Assembly: GCF_000204055.1 (NCBI RefSeq)
Contig: NW_006768806.1
Coordinates: forward strand, 625,431 to 689,430
DNA: 64,000 nucleotides
DNA from: Melampsora larici-populina 98AG31
Taxonomy: Eukaryota > Basidiomycota > Pucciniomycetes > Pucciniales > Melampsoraceae
Direction: 5' to 3'
Positions within the stretch are counted from its first letter, which is position 1. Each line of letters begins with the position of its first letter. Made by a program: the position numbers and the translations under genes. Below are positions 54,628 through 64,000 of the stretch, piece after piece. The notes beneath the pieces were generated by a model. It ran no database searches. It was not told the origin of the DNA and was given only the letters and a program-made list of their open reading frames with translations.

Positions 54628-57381
54628 GTTTACTTTTGATGATTGTAAGATAAATGAATTGATAAGATTTTAAAGCTAATAATGGAACTCGAGTTAATGA
54701 TACTGATGAAGATGAAGATGAGGATATGGATGTAAGGTTGAAGTTGAAGACGACTTGGAATAAGTTGTTATATATCGATAAAACCGATGTTTTTTTTCTA
54801 CACAAGTAGTCTGTAGTAAGCCAATCAACCGATAGAAGTTGAGTGCTTTGAGATCTTGAATCTAGATTTGATAAAAAAACGGTTTGGGGACGTACTCCTG
54901 ATCAGAAATCGGATTTTGCAGAAAGGATTGAAAAAACAAGGAGATCGATTATTGGGTCTGTCTGTCTCTCTCTCTGTCTCTTATAAACTCAATTGTACTT
55001 CAAACTCAAACGCGCGAACTGAGAGTGTTAAACAATAAACAGATTGGGTGCCGACAAAAAATAAAAACTGTGTGGTTGAGTATCCCAACGGGAATAAGAA
55101 CGGTAATCTGGGGTTAATGATCAGATAAGAGTAAACCCTCGAACGGTCTAGATCAACAAAGGATATCAAGTGTGTTTTAAAAGAGATTTTAAGATCAGAT
55201 GGGTGAGTGAGGATTGAATTTGAAGTGGGAATCTAGCAAGATTGTAGACGATTTGAAGATGTGAAGCAAGACTGAGAGTTAGACTTGATGGAGAATGATG
55301 AGAAGAGAGAAAAGAGAAATCGAGTTGAGATCTCAAGTGAATTTATACTCTTCAAGATCCACTTTGCCATCACCATCACCATCAGCTGCCAACACATCAT
55401 GAACCGGATCTGATTCTCAGCCAATCTTCAAAAACCACAACACACAGTCTTCTACCGATTCATTGTACAAAAATGCTCAAAGATCTACAGATGTCCATTT
55501 CCTTGGCACGCGCTTCTCTCAGACCCAATCTATGTAATGCATTAAGAATCTGCAAGCGACCTTTCGATATCTTTCCCCTTTACCTTACCCCTACCATTTC
55601 ATTCACTCACTTACCTACCAATTCAATTCAACCTTCATGTGCCCCTTCCTTTCCCCTCCCCTTTACTGATCTTTCGATTTCTGTATTGACAGTCTTGATC
55701 AATTCAAAGTTTGTACAAACTTCAAAACCTGTCTTTCAGAATTGCAGCTCATGGGTTTTCCGTTCCATACCGCTTTCCCCATGTATGTATACTTTTGTGT
55801 GTGTGTGTTTTTTTTTGGGAAATCTTGATTTTTCGGATTTTCAACTTTCAAACGTCTTTTTGACTCTAAACCAAGCAAGCATACCACCATTAACTTTAAT
55901 GTTCTTTTCACCTTAAAGATCATTTCTTGTCAATCACACACACACACACACACATACACATCTCCTTTTCGATTTCGTGATTTGTCTTGCATTTTACATA
56001 CATGCTCAACTATTCGTAATTTGACATTCCTTGCATTGAGCTTGAAAGAAAATTCAAAGTCTTTCATACAAACATGTTGGATTAAAATTCATAGGAAATT
56101 TGAGATTAAGTTCGATTTTGATCATCATCATCATCATTTTCAAAATCGTTGGTTTGAGCAATTCGTTTTGAAATGATAAGTAAATTTAATAAAAATCAAG
56201 AAAATTGTGAATTGGTTCGAACAACATTTTTCTACTATCACAAGTCTCATCAGTCTCGATTGTAGCATGTTCAAAGGTATTTTTTACTCTACCGTTACAT
56301 CTGTACAAAACTCTCTTGCTAAAGTTCTATGGGTACTCAAAGGGACCTTATGAGATGTATTACCCACTAATTCAAGAAATACTTATTATTTGCCTGATCC
56401 AACCAACCAGAATAAGGAAAATGAAGGATTTTCTCGTGGTATGTAGCATGATAGATATCGCTTTGAAGACTTCATGAGTTGCGTGATCTTGATGTTTTAT
56501 AGATTATGTATCAACCATGATAGAGGATGTGGAGGTCTGAATCAAGTGGGAAATAGGAGAAGTGAGAGTAAGATGTCTGGTGGGCACACCTCATGGCAAG
56601 GAGATCCATAGCGAATTTGATTTTGCCATGTCCGAAACCCCTATTACAGGTCAAAAACCATGAAGACAGTGAGTTTGCAAAGCTTAAGCCTAACTAAGTC
56701 CCTCAGCCTCGCTCGCTGAGAGGGACTTAGTTAGGTTAGGCGACTGTCGCATATTCAATAATTCACATGACTGCTTTCTCAATCTTGCTTTGTTTTTTTT
56801 TCGTTTTCATCACTTCATGAACTTGATTCTCAACTTTATCATTCATTCTCTCGTCTTCATGATCATTGGAAACCAAGATATACATTAGAATAAAAATATC
56901 AGAAATGATCTTTTGGAATTGATGAATGATATCAATTTCATGAACGTGTAATGTCAAAGCAACGTTTTGTGGCAGTTAAATGATCGGTTCCGATGGGTCA
57001 ATCCACGGTGTATCTCAATGAAACGAACGTTCAATGTCGATAAATGAAACGTTTGATCCGAGAAATGACCGAGTCAAACGACATGAAAGTTTAAGGATCA
57101 ATGACCAGTGAACGATGAAGTTGATGGATGAAACTATTCTACTAGATCTTGAAATCCATCTCAATGATCATAAGATGAAACGATTGATCCAAGAAACTCT
57201 CGGGTCAATCCGGTGGGTTTGACATGAATTCATCAATCAAGTTCGAATTCTTTCTCAACTTGAACTTCATTACCATTTTGAGCTTGATTTTAAGACGATT
57301 CAATTCCTTAAATATCATTCAACTCATCGCTATCATCCAATTCATTTGGATTGAAACTTCACATCGCTTTCATTACCAAAG
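54628..57381. other. Intergenic, microsatellites and one hairpin
   Basis: It contains a (CA)n tract near 55937-55955, a (GT)n tract near 55797 and an (ATC)n run near 56122-56138 flanked by TTTTGA/TCAAAA. The stretch 56.95-57.2 kb repeats TGAAACG/TTGATCC words upstream of the NRPS gene. Short frames here lack motifs. Confidence 0.6.
56689..56735. repeat. 47-bp foldback hairpin
   Basis: CCTAACTAAGTCCCTCAGC is followed after 7 bases by GCTGA-GAGGGACTTAGTTAGG: 19 pairs with one 2-base bulge. It stands alone in unique DNA about 650 bp upstream of the NRPS start. Confidence 0.75.
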
Positions 57382-60300
57382 ATGTTGAAATCAAGTTCAA
57401 TTCAACTTTCATCGAATGATAACACCCAATCAAATTGGAGTGTGAATCAGATTGAAAACTTCAATCAAAGTTTGATATTATCAATCTTAATGTGTCTAAA
57501 GGAATTAAAACAAAACCCATCATTCAAAACATTGTTGAAATCAAATCAAACCTTCAGATCACAAGAATCCGAGGCATCGGTAAACGAACCAACAACCGAA
57601 GACCAAGAAATGATAGAAGAGATTGAGATTCTGAATAGAAAGAATCAAAGATATCAATTCAAGGTCGATTTGAAAGATGATGAAGAACAAATTGTAAATG
57701 AGATAAGATTGATGCTGAAGAATTTAGAACAAGCCGAGATGGTTTCTCATTTAAACTTTCAACATTTTTCCATCTTTGTTGATACTGGAAATTTAAATTT
57801 AATCATCATTTCACATTTGATTGAAATCCAACTCACAAATCGACCCCAATTCGATGATCAAGCTTCATTGATTCATTTACCAATCTCGTTAAACTTGATA
57901 CTTGATAATATTCAAGTTAAATTCAATCAATTCTGTTCTATCCCATCATCAATATCAAACAGAACTGATAAATCATCAACTACAGTTTCCGATCAATCTC
58001 ATCATCAAACATTGCCTATTCGGATCTTGGATGTCGCAATTCAACATCCTGATCTTGAGGTCATCAATTGGTTTGATCCAAATCCATCATCCTCTTTACC
58101 ATCCTTATCGATTTCATTTTATCAATTGACCAAACAAGCTTTTAAAGTATCCAAATTGATCAAACAACAGTTGAATTTAATTCAAAACCAACCACCACAA
58201 CACGTTATAGGGATCTTAATACCAAAACATCCTATTATACCAATCACTTTATTAGCTATCTTGATGACCAATTCAATTTATTTTAATCTAGATCCAAATC
58301 AACCTAATCAAAGATTAAAATCAATCTTAAATCAATCTAAAATTTCATTATTATTACATTTCGATTTACAAGAACATCATTCTCATCATGATAATCTGAT
58401 TCATCAATCTGATTATCATACTTTGGATTTAACTGATTATTTTCATCATTCTGTCTTACCTGAAATAAGTGGAACAGCATCGATTTTCAATCATAGAAGC
58501 CTAATCAACAATGATACCTATTTAATACAAGATGATGATCATCATGAACTAGATCAATTCTTCCAAATCCAAGATCAACTTTCATTCATAAAATCTAATT
58601 TATACAATCTTTCATTAAATTCAATTGCTTATTATATTTCAACTTCAGGTACAACTGGAATACCTAAGTTGATTCAAATCTCACATTTCAACTTATCACA
58701 ATTCTTTGAAAATTATCAAAACAGATTTGGCAGAAAATTAATTCCTCAATCTAAAGTTTTACAATTCGCTTCTAATTCATTTGATGTACATGTGATGAGT
58801 ATTTGGGATACACTTTTGGTTAGTCTCAGATTTGATCTTTCCTTCTTTCATTTCTTCATAATCTTTAATTGATCATTCATGTTTTTTTTACAAATAGCAT
58901 GGTGCAACAGTTTGTATGACTACAACTGATTCACTTCAAACTGATCTGATTCAAGCTATCATCTCCCAATCATGTGATATCATAGATTTGACACCATCAG
59001 TGGTGAATCTTTTATTATCTCATTCATTATTCACTGAAACTGAAACTTTATCAATTCAAGAAACCCAACAGATTTGGTCTAAAGCAGGGTTTAAAGTTAA
59101 ACAACTCAACACTGGTTCTGAATATGTACCAGCTTCACTTAAGAAAGCTTTTCTTTCACGTGGTATAAGTGTATGTGTTGATTATGGTCCTACTGAGACT
59201 ACCGTGGGTGTGATTTCATCTTTTATGGATTCAAATGATTATCAAAGGTTGAAGTCTTCAAGTTTAGATGATATTGGAATCCCAACCGGTTCGAATGAAA
59301 TTTATATCTTAGATGAAGATTTAAAAGTTGTTCCTTTTGGTGAGGTGGGTGAGATTTGTGTTGGTGGAAATCAAGTTTCGCCTGGATATCTTGATTCGAA
59401 TTTGAATTCGAGGGTGTTTATTGAACTCGATCTAACTTCATCTTTAAACCAAACCCAAGAAACGAATCCAAGACTTCAAAGGATTTACAGAACTGGCGAT
59501 CTTGGAAGGTATCTAACAGATGGTACAGAAGGTTATGGCTCTATTCAATTCTTGGGTCGTAAAGATTCTCAAGTCAAAGTTTCAGGTGTGAGGATCGAAT
59601 TAAGTGAAGTAGAATCCAAACTTAATCAACTTCATCTTACTCAACCTCATCAACTTCGATCTATGGTGGTGATTCAACCTAAACCGAACTTAGGTTTAGT
59701 TGGATTTCTTAAATTCAATTCTTCTAGTCCGATCAACACTTTTCCAAGTGAAATTTATCAAATCTCAGGAAAAAATGATCGGATTGAAATCTTAACGCCA
59801 ATTAATTCGACGCAGTTTGAAAATTTAATAAACGAAATTAAGCAAGAATTAATGAAAGAACTTTCAAGTTCAATGATTCCTCGTCAATTTTACATCATCA
59901 ATCGAATCCCATTACAAATCTCAGGTAAAACTGATCGAGGGATTCTAAAACAATTATATGTAGATTTTCAAACCCAACAAAACCAATTGATTCCAAATCA
60001 GCATCTGAATCAACATCTGGATTGTAATTCGAATTCGAATCCTAACTCAGTTGAAGAATTGGTATCAGAAGCTTGGAAATCATCACTTGGTTTACCAAAA
60101 GAATATCAATTTAAATCAACTGATGATTTTATCAGATTAGGTGGAGATTCAATAAGTTTAATGAAATTGATTGGAAAGATTCGTAAAGAAGGATATCTGA
60201 TCAATTATTCATCATTTTCCAATCCGAACTCATTAAACTTTCAGTCATTCATTGATGTTTTGAAACTTGAAAGCCAAGTGGAGAATCAAGTAGGAGAAGT

Positions 60301-61990
60301 TTATAAAGAGTTTGATCTTTTGGATTCAAGACGTAAAGAGGATTGGATGGGATTTTTGAATGAATCTTATTCGATTTCATCCAATGAAATCGAAGATCTT
60401 TTACCTACTTCGCCTGCACAGAATTCGATTTTGAGTTCAAGTATAGGAACTGATTTATATTTCGCACAAGCTATTTATGATCTAAGTGATTATGATTTAC
60501 AATCACTTCGAATCGCATTGATTGAAATGATTAAGTTTCACACCATGTTTCGTACTAGATTTTATTTACATCCTCAGTTTTCGATTATTCAATGTATTAT
60601 GAAACCAAGTTTTCAAGATTATGTGATGCAGGAAATCGAAGTGATTGAAGATGAAGACGAAGAAGAATCGAATCGATCTATAGAAACTCTATTAAAATCT
60701 CAACTTGATTCTCATTCCAATTATCAATGGGGAGATGAGAATGTAGAAATCAAATTATTTCATTCCAAGAAAAACAATTCGATCAAATTGAGTTTCTCAA
60801 TGCATCATTCTATTAGTGATGGTTGGACACTTGATTTACTCTTTGATGAGCTGTACCAACGTTGTCATCTGAAAGCAACAGATCAGGTACCATTGATGGT
60901 AACACCTTATGGAGAATTTGTAAAAGCTTCGATCAATCAACGCACCACTTTAGAAGCTAAGAAGTATTGGGAAATGTATTTGGATCAATTGAACCCGATC
61001 ACATGGCCAACCAAACCTACCGAAGCTTTAAGGACAAGTCAACATATCTCAACGACTTGGTATGATCCAAACCAAAGCTTACTACAACTTTCTAAATCAT
61101 ATTCATTTACTCCAGCCATCGCTACAAGAATAGCGACAGCCATTGGAATCTTTCAATGGACGGGAGATCATCAAGCACCTCAAGATCTGATCATGGGAAT
61201 CGTTAGGAGTGGTAGAGAGATCGGCTTGAATGGTAGATCGATAGCAGAAGAAGTGAGAGGATGTTGTGTGAAAGTTTTACCGAGTAGAATCCAATGTTAT
61301 GAAGATAAACCGATTGAAGAAATGATTCAAGAAGAACTTGAACATGAATCGAAATTGAAATCGATGGATCAAACTGATGTGAAAGAAAGTTTGATGGTTG
61401 AAGGATTGTGTAAAGTTTTGTTTACTTATCAGGTTGGGATTTTGTATAAACCTATGAAAGTGAGGATGGGAAGTATCTTTGGAATCAGTATTGAGATTAG
61501 TCCGAATGAAGTCATGGATTCGTTTGAGATTGAGATTTATTATGATGAAAAGTTTTTAATGAATCCCAAGAAATTATTGGATGAGATTTTAAACAGTTTG
61601 GATCGATTGAAGAAAGTCAAAGTTGAAGAGATCGGATTAGGTTTAAGCGATTCCGATCCAACAGAAAAGATCGAGATGGAAAACGTTTTGAAGAAAGCTT
61701 GGGTTGAAGTTCTTGGGGTCCAAGTGACTAACATCAATGGACAAAGTAGGTTTAGAAACCTAGGAGGCGATTCAGTAAGTGATGATGATTTTTTTTGATG
61801 AGTTTAAGAAAGATCATCTTTATTGATTGGGTGATTTTTCTTTGGTGGACGGGTTTCGATGCAGATTGGTATGATGAGATTAAGTCAGATTCTTAAAGGG
61901 TTTGGGTATGGGTTTGGGTCATGTGAATGGATCAAGATTATCAAGAATGATCAGTTTGATGAAATGTTAAAAGCTTTGAAAAAGATTTGA
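57382..61990 (+). CDS. Single-module non-ribosomal peptide synthetase (A-T-C-T)
   Basis: Three exons (57382-58818, 58899-61776, 61864-61990 approximately) join in phase. Residues 1-230 form an N-terminal region without clear motifs, perhaps a remnant condensation domain. The adenylation domain has YYISTSGTTGIPK, NSFDVHVMSIWDTLL|HGATVCM, VDYGPTETTVG, YRTGDLGRY, GRKDSQVKVSGVRIEL and the Lys block ISGKTDRGILK. The first carrier domain is FIRLGGDSISLMKL (phosphopantetheine Ser). The condensation domain has HHSISDGWTLD (HHxxxDG) near residue 1140. The second carrier, FRNLGGDS|IGMMRLS, has its Ser just before the last intron. No thioesterase, reductase or terminal condensation domain follows; it ends EMLKALKKI. 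Fungal siderophore synthetases often end in T-C repeats, so a reduced siderophore-type enzyme is possible. The substrate is not predictable here. Confidence 0.85.
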
Positions 61991-62706
61991 TTTGAACCTT
62001 TTTCCCCTTAATTTTCATTTAAACACAACTTGGAATTGAAACTTTTTTTTTCTTATTCTAATGTTTTTTTTCTTTGGAATCTTGGAAAACCTTTTGTGGT
62101 TCATGTTTTGGGTATTTTGAAGTACCATATCTAATCTTGATGATTGAAGTATTTCAATTATAAATGAAACCTGATAAGGAACAAAATAAGATCATGTTGG
62201 ATTTTAGAATGTATTTCACTTCAAATTATGATTTTTTTTTCTAATTTTGTTCTTTAGGCGGGAATGATTTGTTTTTAATTTTTATATATAGCATATTAAC
62301 TTCATTTTCAATCTTATGTAGATTATAACTTTAAAAGTGTTCCCAGAGCTTGCGGAGGTACACATTAGTCCATGTCTTATCTGCGGGTGAAAACTGGGAG
62401 GGCGGATAGGACCGGGCTCACTCGTGAAAGGTGGGACAGCACCTGTCACAAGAAGGGTAGAGCACGAGGATGTACAGGAAGAGAGATAGAGTTTTTATCT
62501 CTCTACTCGACCACATCCTCTCTCCCTATCCTGCACTCAGAGTTTTGCAAGTCTCATTCTTGATCTCAGAATCTTTTTCGAAAAATAATCACAAGAATAA
62601 TTGCAAGAGTTGGAGTTTAATATCAGTACACAAAATAACGTTCCGGAACATACTCAACAAAATTAAATGACTAGCTTAGAGAATTCTTATACCGGAGAAA
62701 CGCTGA
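61991..62706. other. Intergenic / possible transposon leader
   Basis: 62.34-62.53 kb is GC-richer than its surroundings and contains a hairpin AGAGATA..TATCTCT near 62483-62506. It may be a 5' end of the broken gene or element that follows. No gene is seen. Confidence 0.4.
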
Positions 62707-63372
62707 ATGTGGAGGCAACTTAAAAAGAAATCAATTACTAATAAAGAATACAAGTCTGAGAGTATGATCCAAGCCATGAAGCAAGCGGAGGATAAGAAGA
62801 AAGCTCAAGAATTGAAAGAGTCGGAACTCGCGGAAAACAGGAGGCGTGGAATGGAGTCAAGAGCACCTGGAGGAATTCAATCAACCTCTAATTTAACGGA
62901 AGGAGATAATCCTACGCAGACTGGGGAGAATGATAAGAGTGGGGTGGAAGTACCAAGAGGTGATGGTGTAGAGAATCAGGTGAAAGATGGGGTAGAAGGA
63001 GGAGCAGAGGGAGAGTCAAAAGAGAATATTAGGGGCTCTCAAACCTGACCCAGTTTCAAAAAACCCAGTTGACCCAGTTGACTTTTTGGCTGGGAGCTGT
63101 CAATAAATGTCAAATTTATATACAAAGTTACTGCCAAAAAGTCAACTGGGTCAACTGGGTTTTTGAAAACCGGGTCAGGTTTGAGAGCCCCTATTAGCAA
63201 ATCATCATCAAGTGAAGAATTGACAAAAGAGGAAATTCAGATGGAGATTCAAAAGTAGAGGAAAGATAAGAAGAAGAAGAGTGGGAAGGGAAAGGGGAGG
63301 AAGGTGGCATCATCAGAGGAATCAGGAAGTGATGACGGTTGGTTAAAGAATGTGAATAGAAAAGGATCAACG
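62707..63372 (+). pseudogene. Charged coiled-coil-like protein, split by a MITE and a TAG
   Basis: The frame starts MWRQLKKKSITNKEYKSESM and is rich in Lys, Glu and Ser (ESMIQAMKQAEDKKKAQELK), with no known domain. At 63032 a 160-bp MITE interrupts it. Ignoring the MITE and one copy of its TATTA duplication, the same frame continues ENISKSSSSEELTKEEIQME to a TAG at 63256-63258, then goes on as KDKKKKSGKGKGRK to a GTGAGT donor at 63373. It may be a gag-like or captured host gene; the charge pattern is the only clue. Confidence 0.5.
63032..63191. mobile_element. 160-bp MITE with ~58-bp terminal inverted repeats
   Basis: It begins GGGGCTCTCAAACCTGACCC and ends with the inverse; the arms include (GACCCAGTT)-type words and pair for about 58 bases with few mismatches. 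TATTA is duplicated at 63027-63031 and 63192-63196. The interrupted reading frame resumes in phase on the far side, an independent confirmation of both ends. Confidence 0.9.
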
Positions 63373-63628
63373 TGAGTAATCTATCTAAGAGGGTTTGAAG
63401 GGGGGGACTTGCCCTGGAAAGAGTGTGAGCAGCTTAGCGCTCCAGTATGGTTGTCCTGAAGGGAAGTGACTAGGAGGGGGTGATTCTATTAGAGATGAGA
63501 ATCAGCACCATAACTGGGTTAAGCTCCATAGTATTGTTGAAGCTGTTTGGAAAGATAGAGAAGATGATGGAGTTCTTAATTGACAGGTTGATGGTTTGTT
63601 TGGATTGGGGGGGGTGTTGGTTCTGTAG

Positions 63629-64000
63629 GTCCGATTGAGGTCAAAGCAAATAAGAGGAAGGAGAGAAAAGGCAAACCAGATGGTAGACCACTCATAGATC
63701 GCTTAGCCGATGTGATAGAATTTGGAGATGATGAGGATTTTGCAGAGTTGAAAGAAGAGATGAAACTTAAGAGGAAGGAGGGGGAAGGGAAGAAGAGGGA
63801 TGGAAAGGACAGGAAGGAGAAGAGGTCAAAATCAAGATTGAAGAAGAAGAAGGCAAAAGGAAGAAGGAGCCGATCATCTTCATCGGGTTTGGATTCATCG
63901 TCGTCCTTGTTGTAGGGGGAAGAGAAAGACTTGAAGAAGGAGGTGGAGGAGCAAGGTGCTAAGAGATCAAAATCGGACAATTCTTCTTTGGAAAGCTCAG
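63629..64000 (+). CDS. Lys/Arg/Ser-rich partial frame running off the window
   Basis: After an acceptor-like CTGTAG the frame reads IEVKANKRKERKGKPDGRPL, LIDRLADVIEFGDDEDFAEL, a long Lys/Arg run and RSRSSSSGLDSSSS. It meets a TAG at 63913-63915 and continues open to the window end. It is probably a downstream exon of the charged gene at 62.7 kb. No family is recognised, and the edge prevents judging completeness. Confidence 0.35.

Noticed and set aside
54856..55923. Several frames of 60-147 codons around simple repeats
   Set aside because: Frames run through (CT)n and (GT)n tracts and lack any domain or splice pattern.
63576..63980. Minus-strand Ser/Phe-rich 134-codon frame
   Set aside because: It is the complement of the Lys/Glu-rich plus-strand frame, which has the better context.
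1..64000. CRISPR array, prophage or bacterial-type operon
   Set aside because: Spliced genes and eukaryotic elements throughout; no evenly spaced identical repeats with unique spacers.

Overview
The window reads as nuclear DNA of a basidiomycete fungus, most probably a rust (Pucciniales). This rests on very intron-dense genes with short GT..AG introns, AT-rich intergenic DNA, a large share of DIRS/Ngaro, Mutator-like and foldback elements, a decayed alpha-kinase with a Cys-rich N-terminus, and a small secreted-protein gene of effector type. The species cannot be named from the sequence alone. There is no CRISPR array, operon or convincing tRNA.

Layout: 1-2.6 kb has no gene. 3.2-9.05 kb (minus) is the coding part of a DIRS-type tyrosine-recombinase retrotransposon (gag, RT-RNase H, recombinase); all its reading frames are open, and a covarying hairpin array lies inside its predicted gag intron. 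9.2-9.4 kb is a dense palindrome cluster. 9.7-13.6 kb (minus) is a Mutator-like transposase with an in-frame TGA. 15.0-18.5 kb (plus) is a laccase-like multicopper oxidase in many small exons. 19.15-20.8 kb (minus) is an MFS sugar transporter. 22.2-26.6 kb and 39.9-41.6 kb (minus) hold three paralogous SET-domain genes that share a hydrophobic N-terminus and a variable number of about 30-residue Cys-containing repeats. They are separated by a roughly 12-kb transposon island (27.4-39.6 kb). The island holds an older Ngaro-like end, a near-complete Ngaro-like element with split direct repeats (28129-34887), a CACTA-like foldback nested in it, and an alpha-kinase pseudogene.

43.2-44.75 kb (minus) is indoleamine 2,3-dioxygenase, and 45.7-48.2 kb (plus) is a type II membrane PC-esterase/SGNH-like protein; these two are divergent. 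48.2-53.1 kb is gene-poor and rich in repeats, hairpins and one GC-rich structured island. 53.9-54.6 kb (minus) is a small secreted protein. 57.4-62.0 kb (plus) is a one-module non-ribosomal peptide synthetase (A-T-C-T). 62.7-64 kb holds a broken, charged, probably transposon-derived gene split by a 160-bp MITE.

The host genes do not form one pathway. The most interesting points are the repeat-variable, possibly secreted SET-domain family; the covarying hairpin array in the DIRS leader; and the fact that every internal stop found between 9.7 and 39.1 kb in the decayed genes is UGA, including at a catalytic arginine of the Ngaro recombinase.
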